This document shows positions 23,001-32,321 of a DNA stretch of 64,000 nucleotides, piece by piece (the first letter of the stretch is position 1; each line of letters opens with the position of its first letter). The stretch is from Microbotryum silenes-acaulis (Eukaryota > Basidiomycota > Microbotryomycetes > Microbotryales > Microbotryaceae), in contig QPFY01000009.1 of NCBI GenBank assembly GCA_003665825.1, positions 186,001 through 250,000 of the forward strand. The letters are read 5' to 3'. Both the position numbers and the translations under genes were made by a program. Under the pieces are notes generated by a model that saw nothing but the letters and a program-made list of their open reading frames with translations, was not told the origin of the DNA and did not search any database.

Positions 23001-25225
23001 AGGCGCAAGGTCGAGACGGTCAAGTTGCCTTTCTCGTGGATCACCTCCTTGGGCTTGAGCTGACGGATGAGCGTCTCGAGCTGGGTGCGTCCCGTGTCGT
23101 CGGCGAAGAATGAAAGGTCGAACTGGGCCGTGGAGGCGTCGAGCACGCATACCCCGAAGGTGGGGATCGACGATGCGGTTGGGGTGTCCTCCTGTGTGAG
23201 GTCACCAAAGCGTCAGCTTCCTCATGCTGAGACACCTGCTCAGGTCTGCTCCTGACGCTGAACGCTACGAAACTGACCTTGATAGCAACGCAGTGACTCG
23301 ACAAGTCATCCGTAAGCAAGCTACCATCGACGAGCGTACCCGATGTCAACACGCTCTTCAATTCACGGCGAACAATCTCCTTCTGGCTGCCGGTCTTTTT
23401 CGCCGCGGGCTTTCCATTCGCCTTGCCGTCCTTGACTCGGATTTCGGCGCCCAACGCGGTCTCGACTTGGTCGACGCGGCCGACCTTGTACCCCTGGGCG
23501 AGGAACTTGGCGGCCCAAAAATCGAAGCTCGCCTCGGGCACTCCGACCATCTTCATCTTGACGCGATCGGTCAGCTTCAGATCAAATTCGCGATGTCCGA
23601 TCGCGGCATCCTCCTCGTACTGCGATCACAAGTGGAAGGATGAATCAGCGGGCCATAGCAGCCATCCGATTTGAAAAATAACTCACGAGCTCGAAGAATT
23701 TGCCTTTTTGGAAGAAAAGGACCGTGTCATAGTGATTCTGCTTGATCTCCCAGAACTGACGCTCGAAAGGCGTGAATGTGTTCCACGCTTTCGTCGGGAT
23801 GCGCAACGTGCGAGGATCGTAACCCGGCTCTCCAGGACGAATGCCATCGGCCTGAGCAGAACCATTCTTGTCAGAACGCACATCCGTCTCTCCGCGTGCA
23901 ACATCTCGGGCATAGACTCACATCTTTGGGATCCACAAGGAAGCTGAAGGTGGCCTCGTTGGCGTTCTTCTGCTGCTTCGCTTTCTGTATCGCCAATCAC
24001 GGTCGTCAGCGTGAGCGGTTGCGCTCGGCACCGGCACGACTGACCTCTCGCGCCACTTCGGCTTGCGTCTTGATGCTTGACAGCCCGCCCGAGCCCGAAG
24101 CACCAGCGGGTTTGAGGGGTGGTCGTGACGCAGTCGGGGCCGCCTTCTTGCTCGTTGAAGGGGAAGACGAAGCGACGGATTTGCCCTTGCTCTTGGGCGC
24201 AGGCTCGAAAGCGTCGCTATCGACCTCGTCCATGTCGATGTCGTCCTTGAAGTAGTCTTCACCTACAGCACAAGACAGGCGTCAGTAATATAGATGGACC
24301 CTCTACAAATTCGTGACTCGCGACTGACTGTCGCTGTCGGCACCCCCACTCGCTGAGAAATCGTCGTCGTCGTCGGCCTTCTTGCCCTTGCCCTTGGTCG
24401 CCTTCTTGCGGGGTCGGACCTCTTCCTCCGATGAGCTATCATCATCAAGGAACGCTGCAGGGCTCGGATGTGCAAGCATCAGCCGACGCCAGTGCCCGAC
24501 TTGATCCCAGACCGTGGAGCAGACCCACCTCGCTCATCTTCAGAGTCAGCAACGGCCGTGGCCTTGGCTCTGGTTTTGGCCACGGAGAACTTCTTCTTGA
24601 AGGCGACGATCTCGTCCTCAGCTTCGTCATCTTCCGAGTCGACTACAGCAGATCGTTTCGTAGGCTAGCGCGACAGTGAATCGTGTCAGGTCAGCTCTGT
24701 GCAAGACGCGTGCATAAGAAGTTCCGACCAGCGGAGACTGACGATTTTGACCGAGGACGGCGCCGAGGAGGACGAAGGGACGACCGCGTCGGCTTCCGAA
24801 GTGAGAGGAGGGGTGTTGGTCATAGACCCGACATGCGCCGGCGCGGCTGCCGACGACGAAGGAGCGAGGCGACGTTCGGTCAGCGGTGTGCGGTTGACAT
24901 TCTTAGTGCCTCCTAACGAAGACGAGGTGGGGGCAGCAGCGGTGCCGGTCGCGCCATCCTCGGCTTGCTTCTTGGTGCTGGCAGTCCAAAGAGACGATGT
25001 AGGCTTCTTGCTGGCTGTCAGAGGCGTCGAAAGCTGCTTGGTCCCGGACGAGGCGGCGGTCGAAGTGGCGGTGGTGCTACCGGTGCTACGACCTGTAGTC
25101 GTGGTCGAGGAGGGAGTGGCCCGCTGCGACGGCGCCGAGGACAACGGCGTGTCGCTGCTCTTCTTGAAGAAGGAGAATAGCGAAGCTTGGCCCTTGATGG
25201 GCTCGTTATTTTGCTTCTTGCTCAT
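20035..25225 (-). CDS. MSH6: DNA mismatch repair protein MSH6
   Basis: Pairs with MSH2 (MutS-alpha) to recognise base mismatches and small loops; nuclear ATPase. Start at 25225 (MSKKQNNEPIKGQASLFSFF) places a PCNA-binding PIP box (QASLFSFF) at residues 13-20, as in other MSH6 proteins. A disordered Ser/Thr/acidic N-terminal region follows. The mismatch-binding domain is clear: FWEIKQNHYDTVLFFQKGKF, the Phe-x-Glu motif in KFFELYEDDA, and MKMVGVPEASFDFWAAKFL. The ATPase has Walker A GPN-MAGKSTLLR, split by an intron between N and M, and the segment LVILDELGRGTSTYDGMAIA followed by GFFATHF. The gene is very intron-rich (more than 15 exons by my reading), and stops at 20035-20037. Length is in the MSH6 range (about 1,200 aa). 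It is head to head with RAD51C. Confidence 0.95.
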
Positions 25226-25481
25226 CGTTCGTGGACGATGCCTCGCCGCGGCCTGTTCGTGCGATCGTATGCTGTGGATGGGTTTAGGGTGGTGAGCAAG
25301 CCCGCCTGCCAACTCAGACGCGCCAACGACGTCGTCCCCGCGCGCCGACCAAGTCGGGCCATGGCTTTTACGCGACGCGACGCGTGCTGACCGAGAAACG
25401 CTCCCCTCGCGCGAAGTCATTCGCCGCTTTGACCTCTTCCTTCACGCTCTCTCGCATGACGCCGAGGCGATCCGTATCCCC
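25226..25481. promoter_or_regulatory. Bidirectional promoter of MSH6 and RAD51C
   Basis: Only 256 bp separate the two ATGs. The segment is GC-rich in its centre and holds an MCB-like cluster at 25370-25385. Sharing one promoter suggests co-expression of two repair genes, probably in S phase; that is inference. Confidence 0.7.
25370..25385. promoter_or_regulatory. MCB-like cluster (ACGCGACGCGACGCGT)
   Basis: A perfect ACGCGT MluI cell-cycle box at 25380-25385, preceded by two ACGCG half sites in 5-nt register. In ascomycete yeasts MBF binds such sites to drive G1/S expression of replication and repair genes, MSH6 included. Assignment here rests on sequence only. Confidence 0.55.
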
Positions 25482-26966
25482 ATGACCCGACCCCTAGCCG
25501 CTCCAGTGGCGCACTCACAGACTGCACTAGCCTTACTTCAAGAGTCGCTGCACACGCCTCGGTACTCGTGTGCATGCTCGGCGATCGATGATCTCGTCTC
25601 GCCCGCTCCGACGTCAGCCAACCCCGCGGCGGCCGTCGCCTTCGTAGCCGGAGCAGCTGGCGATTGTTCTGCGACAGCATCCACATCGACAGGATTGCCA
25701 CAAGCATCGGTGTTGGAGCTGGTTGGACCTCCCGGATCGGGCAAGACGAGGACCGCGCTAGGCTATGCACTGCATACGAGGTTCAATGCGATCGCAGCTT
25801 CGAGGGACGACGACGACAACGAAGACGACGAATCGACCTCATCAATGGGCGAGGAAGTTTTGATTGTGGGTAAGAGTGTTCCTACTTGGTAGAACTTTTC
25901 CAACCTCGAGGTTCTCAAACTAATTTTTGGGAAACGATCATATTCTTCCAGACGCCGAAGGATCTCTTCTGCCTTCATTGATCCACAAAACGGCAACACT
26001 ATTTGCCCAACACACAGGAGGCGAGTCAGTAAAACGCTCCGAGAACAGGATATTCGATAAATTTTGTCTAAATTGAACTTCTCCTCCAACAGGTGATGCA
26101 AGCGACGTCCAAGCCGCGCTCGACGGACTGCACTACCAAAGGATCACCGACGTCTCGCTCCTGATCGCATTGCTGTATTCGTTACCGGCATGGCTCGAAA
26201 AGCACCCCAAGGTCAGTGACATTATATCAGCACAAGCTTTCCGGTAGGAAATCTTCTGACTCATTCAATCACCCTTTCGCCCCGTGCATCGCCTCAAACG
26301 CCTCCTCTCCCCCGCTTCGCAGGTCACACTCCTAATACTGGACTCGCTGACCTCGCACCTGCGACCGACCTCCCTCACCCCTCAAACCCGAACCTACATC
26401 CTCGCCCAGTTGCACTCCCTCATACACCGCCTAACTTTCCAGCACAAACTCACCATAATACTCACCTCCGCCTTGGCACTCAAGCTTTTCGACCCGAATG
26501 GTGAACCGACCACATTCGGAGGGTCGAACAAGGATGCTGAGGCTTTGTTGATCCCTCAACTGGGGGAGAGTTGGATACCCGTCAATGAAGGGGTGCAGTT
26601 CTATAGGATCGTGTTGTACTTTGATTTGGAGGGAGAAAGGTGGATGAAGAACTTCTTTCCCCATCTGACATGTCGGTTTGTACAGGACTGATCTTGTTTC
26701 TTTCGACGGATTTCAGATTGACAAAACTCTTGGCCGCGCCTGGACCGACACGGCGTACGAAAGGAGAGTTCACTATGGATGTCAGTGCTTTCTCTCTCGC
26801 ACAATCGACAGCTTCACATTCTCGAAAGAATGCTCATCCCACTCTCTTCACTTTGAAAAGGCCCTTGGTCCCTGCGACCACCCAACATCGACAGCGTTCG
26901 ACGACGTCGCTTCTCAAAACTCACAGATATGATCTCGATACCCGAGTAGCACAAAGCTTGTTGTAA
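25482..26966 (+). CDS. RAD51C: RAD51 paralog, RAD51C-like DNA repair ATPase
   Basis: Recombination mediator of the RecA/RAD51 family; nuclear. Exons about 25482-25869, 25952-26020, 26093-26211, 26323-26639 and 26717-26966 give 380 aa. Walker A is GPPGSGKTRTA. The Walker B strand is LLILDSLTSHLRP. The RAD51C-specific block ALLIPQLGESWIPVNEG matches the human ALLVPALGESW region, and IVDAEGSLLPSLI corresponds to the human FIDTEGSF segment. The exon 2/3 junction is ambiguous: a GC-AG reading gives HTGGDASDV, a GT-AG reading (26025-26102) gives HTGGDDV; both stay in frame. The C-terminal 55 residues after EFTMD are less conserved and may include a further intron. The start is the first usable ATG; an upstream ATG at 25456 meets a stop at once. 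Confidence 0.85.
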
Positions 26967-27342
26967 TGAATAAATGCAAATGGAACGCACAGGAGCACCT
27001 TTAGTGAATTCAACGATACTGCTAAAGTGAAGTGAAGAAATGGAAGACGCAAAGCATGCATGACGACGGGGCGGGGAGTGGAAGGTTTAATGATGTTGCG
27101 AGAGACCGAATGCGAGACGATAGATAACTCGAGACATGGGACAGTATGGGATAAGATCCGACAACATAGCGCAGGTGTGATTAGAAGAGTCGTAGCATAA
27201 GTAGCACAGTAGAGACAACACGGGGACGGGGACAAGTCGCTGGAACATGGGGGAATTTGTACAACATGGTAGGGAAGGGCTCGAGCACTCAGTTTCCTCC
27301 TTCTCGATCCTCGACGACAACGTGACGACGACGATCCCGCAA
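26967..27342. other. Convergent 3' region between RAD51C and SCH9-like kinase
   Basis: About 375 bp, AT-richer than its surroundings, carrying the facing 3' ends of two converging genes. No gene or RNA is supported. Confidence 0.5.
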
Positions 27343-30097
27343 TCAGGGCATGAGGTCAAAGCTTGACCGCCTCGCTTGCGCACCAACGATCTTCTTCTCC
27401 TTGGTCCCGTTCGCGCGCTCCGTTACGAGCATCTTGTTCGCCGCGAGCTCCTTCTCCTTCTCCTTGGCGGTGAAGGTGAAGTTCCTGAACAAACCATCGA
27501 CATCCTCGTCGGGGGTCTTATTCCCATTCCCGTTCGCTTCCGACAACGAGCCGCGCGCCGAGTGGCAGCCCCTGATCTCGTCAAACATCCAATGACCCGA
27601 CCTTCCCAGATCGTGATAATCGCACGCGTCCTCGTCGGCATGAGTCGGCGGCTTGAACGGTGGGGAGACCTGTCGCAGAGCGAGGTTGGTCCAGTCGATC
27701 GATTCAAAGAAGGCATGGGATCGGATCCCATCGGTGGAAATGCGTTCACTTGGTTCACGCGTCAACAGGCGCTGCAACAAATCGCGACCCTCGGGCGAGT
27801 AGCCCTTCTTGGCGGGGATCTTGATCTCGCCCGACAGGATGCGCTCGTACTCTTCGATCCGGTTCTCGGCGTAGAAGGGGGAGAAGCCATAGCACATCTC
27901 GTACGCGAGGCATCCGAGGGACCAGAAATCGCACGAGAAGCTGTACTCGATGTCGAGCAGGACCTCTGGAGCAGTAAAAGCCGTCGTTCCGCACAGTGTG
28001 CGAGTCGTGGCCTCGGGTGAGTCGAGCAGCTTGGATAATCCAAAGTCGCACAAGATGACGTGGCCGGAGCCGTCGAGGAGGCAGTTCTCGGGCTTGAGAT
28101 CCCGATAGACGATGTTCTGGCTGTGCAGATACCTGTTGAAGCAAGACACGGTCCAGAAACTTTCCCAAGTCAGAAGCACGGCCTCCCAGCGAACGATGGT
28201 TGCAGCTCCACTCACGCGAGTCCCAGAACGATCTCGGCTACATAGAACCTGGTCTTGCTCTCCTCGAACCTGCCACCATCTTTTTGGAGGTGCCGAAAGA
28301 GCTCACCACCTGACTTGTAATCGATGACGAAGAAGAGGTCCGTAGTAGATTGGAACGAGAACTTGAGACCGACCAGGAAGGGCGATTCCAGGGTTCGCGC
28401 CAGGACTTGACGTTCGGCAAGGACTTGGGCCAGCGCCTCGGGCGAAACGACGTTTTTCTTTGAGATGACCTTCATCGCATCTGGTGGTGGGTTCGGCACG
28501 TTCAGCATCGTATACCTGTACTTAACACAACAGAAATTAGAAGAGGCCTTACAGATACGCTTGGTGTCCCTCTTGCGCACTCGGAACACCTGACCGAAGC
28601 TGCCTTGACCGATCCTTCGCAAGACTTGGAAGTCGTCGACCGTCAACTTGGGCCTCAGCTGCGAGGCAAGAACACAAACGAGAGTGTCAGTATTCAGAGC
28701 ACAGATATCGAAGCCTGCGATAGCGTAGAAACTCACGTGAAGGTTCTCGAACAGGATCCTCAGGCGAACTTCTCCACCCACATTGGGATCGAGCGCACTC
28801 GTGAGCCTGCCGAGAAAAGGTGCTAGGCTTATAAGCACTCAGCGGACAGAACACATCACTCCGATATATTGACTCACGGAACCCAAATATCCAGACCCAG
28901 ACCATCTTCACCCGTCTCGGCACTCAATGGCGCTTCAAAGACCGAGGCACCTAAGAAGCCGTGGGCCGGGAACCCGCCCTGAGGTGCGAGCTTGTCGTAG
29001 ACACAGATAAGGATCGTTCGGCCCGGAGCAATGACATCGAAGGAGGCGTTGTGGTTCCAGATTGGATCGGTGGGCGTACCAATGTCCTTGGGCTCACCAA
29101 CGGGGGGCGAGTCATCAACGATCCTGGTCGAGGTCGACATCTCGGTCGTACTGCGGCGATTCAACTTCGGAGGCCGCGCGCCGAGGGGGGAAGTTGGGTC
29201 GTACGGGTCAGAACCGTTGCTGCTGCTCCCGACGCGTCGTACACTGTTAAGACCCTTGCCATCAAGGCCCTGGGGATGTCCGTTGAGGCGGTTAATGCCC
29301 CCACCACGCTTCGGGACGCCGAGCAGCGGCTTCGCGTTCGGTGGTGGGGCTCCGTATTCTCGGCCGACCGAGTCCGTTCGGTCGTACTAAAGGAGGCAGG
29401 TGCAGCGCGTGCCAAACCGTGGAGCATGATGAGCACGAATTAGAGTATAGGACCAAGTAGATGGATACTCACCTGCAACAACACGTAGGGCTTCTCCTTG
29501 CCCGACTCGACTCGCAGGTTCTTGGCCTCGACGACGACAATTGACAGCTTGCCCATCAACTGGGTTGTCGGCAACGCATGATGACCGTGTTCATCCTCGA
29601 TCGAGCTGGTCTTGGACAGCGCAGGCGGGAGAGAAACGAACAAAGAGCCATGAGGTGAACTCGGTCGAGAGAGGTGGGGAGGTTCGGGGTCTGCACGAGC
29701 AAGGCAAAGAGAGGTTCAGCTCGGGATCAGTCGGCAGTCGTTCGGCGTCGGGGTGGGAGAATCGCGAGCGAGCCAACCCAGACCGCTCGGACTTACAGAG
29801 AGCGCCAAATGATCCAGCAGGTGAGAGAGGAGGGGTCATCAAGGGCGTGGCAATCCTACTCGAGCGCCCATTGATACCATTGCCGCTCCCGTGGCCGTGG
29901 CCGTGGCTGTGGCCATTGGTGGTCGAGTTGAAGTGGTCGTGCAGCGCCTGAGTGAGGCTACACGAGCCGCCGCTCTCGCGCAGGTGCTGGTCCAAGACGC
30001 GCAGGTGGTTCTGAGGGTCCAGTTCGGGGTACTGCTTAATGAAAGACGAGGTACGAGACAGAGGAGCGGTCGACGTCGGCGTCGGTTCCTTCATCAT
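27343..30097 (-). CDS. SCH9: AGC protein kinase with N-terminal C2 domain, SCH9/SCK1 type
   Basis: Nutrient-responsive Ser/Thr kinase acting downstream of TORC1 in yeasts. The start at 30097 (MMKEPTPTSTAPLSRTSSF) opens a disordered leader with an HGHGHGSGNG run. A C2 domain follows, split by exons (LSIVVVEAKNLRVESGKEKP, PIWNHNASFDVIAPGRTILI, PAHGFLGASVFEAPL) and interrupted by a roughly 100-residue low-complexity insertion. Kinase domain: IGQGSFGQVFRVRKRDTKRI, AMKVISKKNVV, YRDLKPENCLLDGSGHVILC, DFGLSKLL, activation loop TRTLCGTTAFTAPEVLLD, DFWSLGCLAYEMCYGFSPFY. The CGTTxxxAPE loop and MCYGFSPFYAE resemble SCH9/SCK1 rather than YPK1. The C-terminal hydrophobic motif is LFRNFTF. It ends at 27343-27345. 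Orthology to SCH9 rests on the C2 plus kinase order and these motifs. Confidence 0.85.
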
Positions 30098-30740
30098 CGT
30101 CGCGGTCGAATCGTCGCCCGTCGCGGAGGAGAGGGCGAGCGTCCCGCGGCGGGGTGGTGGGTACGGGTACGACTAGTACGACTAGTACGACGACCAGCGC
30201 GCCTTGAATGTTCAAGCCCCGGGTCGTCGCCGCGTTGGGTTGCACCTTTGACGAGTTCACGTCTAACTTCAAGATGGAACAGCTAGAATGCAGAGTCAAA
30301 GTGGTTGGTTGGGCTGAAATTGTGGGCAACACTTTGGACGAATACGGCGAAGCCATATACAGCAGGTCGAGACGTGAGGGAGGACAAAGTCGGCCAGTGT
30401 TCTCTGAGTGGGCTCTTTTGCGCTCCGCCGCCCAGCCCCGCCACTGCCCGGGCGCCCAGTACGCGGTCGCCCATGGCCGTTCGTATCGGTCGGGATTGGC
30501 CGGGATCTCAGGCTGCTCCGCTCTGGCGGGACGGTTCAGGGCGGGGCTATTTCATGTTCTTTATTCGCGAGTCTTTAAAACAACGATGGTGGAATATCAA
30601 CTCCTCCACCTCCTTTTGAAGCCTCAAAAGTGTGCTCCTTTTCAAAGTTGGACTCCACCGAATTGCCCTCATGAACATGGTCCTCACCGCTCAGTGGACT
30701 GCATACACTCAGCCGAGACAGTGGTCACACGCCCCTTGGG

Positions 30741-30748
30741 TCACGTGA
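30741..30748. promoter_or_regulatory. TCACGTGA E-box
   Basis: Palindromic octamer about 645 bp upstream of the SCH9-like start. Same core as the sites at 14662, 49348 and 63764. Binding by a Cbf1/USF-type bHLH factor is inferred. Confidence 0.35.
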
Positions 30749-30784
30749 ACGGATCTAGATGGCCCCGAACGTTCCAGTCGTGTC

Positions 30785-30838
30785 CATCAATTGAAAACGA
30801 AATAGTTGGATCATCAATTGAAAGCGAAATAGTTGGAT
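30785..30838. repeat. Tandem repeat, two copies of a 27-bp unit
   Basis: Units at 30785-30811 and 30812-30838 start CATCAATTGAAA and end AAATAGTTGGAT; they differ by one base (A/G at unit position 13). It lies in the intergenic region upstream of SCH9. Confidence 0.9.
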
Positions 30839-31353
30839 TTCATACAATCGTCAACCACAGGTGTTCACAGCAGTGCGGCATCAAAAAGACGATCATATTC
30901 CGAGGCTGCGGAGCTGTCAAAGATGCAGGCCACAACTCGCAACATTTTCTATTGAACATATCCGCAAGCCAAGCACATTTCATATTCAAATGAAGCGAAG
31001 TCCCATATTCCATGCTATGCAATCAGCGGCTGGCTCGGAGCTCGGACTCAGAGGCCGACGCCCACGCGCACGACGTCATCGAAGCCATTGCGGGCCTCCG
31101 CTGAGTTTCCAGGCTCCTGTTGGCCACTCCGCGAAGGTATTGATTCTCAGAGTTAAATCCGGATAATTTGCGCTTGGTCAGATGCCATAGGCACCATTTT
31201 AAACACCGAGATGTGTCCGCGCAAGGCTGGGACCCGGGGTATCGCGTCAGGCCAGCTGCACAGGAGGCAGGAGCCTCCAACGGTTCTCAATCGTCGGCAC
31301 TTCCCCAATGAAGAAATGGTGGATGGCGCAGAACGACGTTTGTGGAGGTAATC

Positions 31354-31364
31354 TTTTTTTTTTT
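31354..31364 (-). other. Poly(A) tail of the LINE
   Basis: Eleven T on the plus strand, read as A on the element strand, directly after the 3' UTR. It marks the probable insertion boundary. Confidence 0.65.
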
Positions 31365-32178
31365 GTTTGACTGGGGCTCATAAATTGCAATCCTTCGGGT
31401 TGGCTGGGACCGCTACAAAAAGAGCTAAAGGAGGTTATAAAGCAACGACGGCGAGCAGTTGGGTGAAAGTCAAACCCCTGCGCGCAAAGAGCGCTGCGCA
31501 GATCAAAGCCCGCCGAGCACCTAACGCGGACTCCAACGGGCGGTGAGTACTGCTGCCGCTTCACGTCCCAAGAGCGGGAGCGAAGATACTCGAAAACCAG
31601 GCAAGAGCGCCTAGAGAAAGAAGGGGGAGAGTATACAGAAAGTCACGACTGGGGATAGGGAGAACCAGGAATACTAAGACAGAGAGGAGGGGAACACACC
31701 CGAGGGGCCAAGGGAGGGGGTCGAAGCCGGAGGTAGAGGTCCCCAGGGACTAACAGGCCGCAGCCAAGCCCCAGCTACTCGTCACCCCGACAGCGCCTGA
31801 TGTCCTCCCTTGGCTGAGTCTCGAGTGCTGGCTGTTGAGCCGTCGGGGCCGAGCGAAAAGCGATCCAATACAACAAAACGAGCCTCGCCTTGACGCGAGG
31901 ATATTGACCAAGAACGAGCGACCTTTCTTCCCGAGCCATGCCGTAGATCTTGACCAACGCGAACGAACGAACCATTCGACGGAATCCAACACACGGCTTA
32001 GGAGTAAAAGGAGAAGTGGCTGAAGCGTAGTCAACAACTGAGCAACAGGAACGAGAAGAGGAAGGGAAGGGAAAAAGGGGGGACAGGAGAGGGGAAACTT
32101 CACAAAGCCTCCAACGCAAAGACGATCGACCCGGCTTGCCGATCCATCCAAGAACGAAAACCGCTACTGCGCAAAGTA

Positions 32179-32197
32179 GAGAGAGAGAGAGAGAGAG
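32179..32197. repeat. (GA)n microsatellite in the LINE 3' UTR
   Basis: An uninterrupted GA run of about 19 bases, about 130 bp downstream of the ORF2 stop on the element strand. Confidence 0.8.
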
Positions 32198-32321
32198 GTG
32201 CGCAGCCTTCCACTGCGCAACAAGTTTCAAGACAGTCAGCTTCTAAAAGAGAAGTCGACCTCCGAAAAAGAAGGGAGGAAAGGAGGGGAGGAAAATAGGA
32301 AGGAAGGACTTAACTCGGTCA

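Larger units (their letters stand above)
30098..31353. other. Intergenic region between SCH9-like gene and LINE 3' end
   Basis: About 1.25 kb. It holds the SCH9 promoter, a TCACGTGA site (30741-30748) and a 27-bp tandem repeat (30785-30838). A plus-strand frame of 261 codons (30208-30993) spans most of it, but I see no known domain and the tandem repeat lies inside it; I do not call it. Confidence 0.4.

Noticed and set aside
30208..30993. 261-codon plus-strand frame upstream of SCH9
   Set aside because: Looks like translated intergenic DNA; contains the 27-bp tandem repeat and no known domain. Transcription data could change this.
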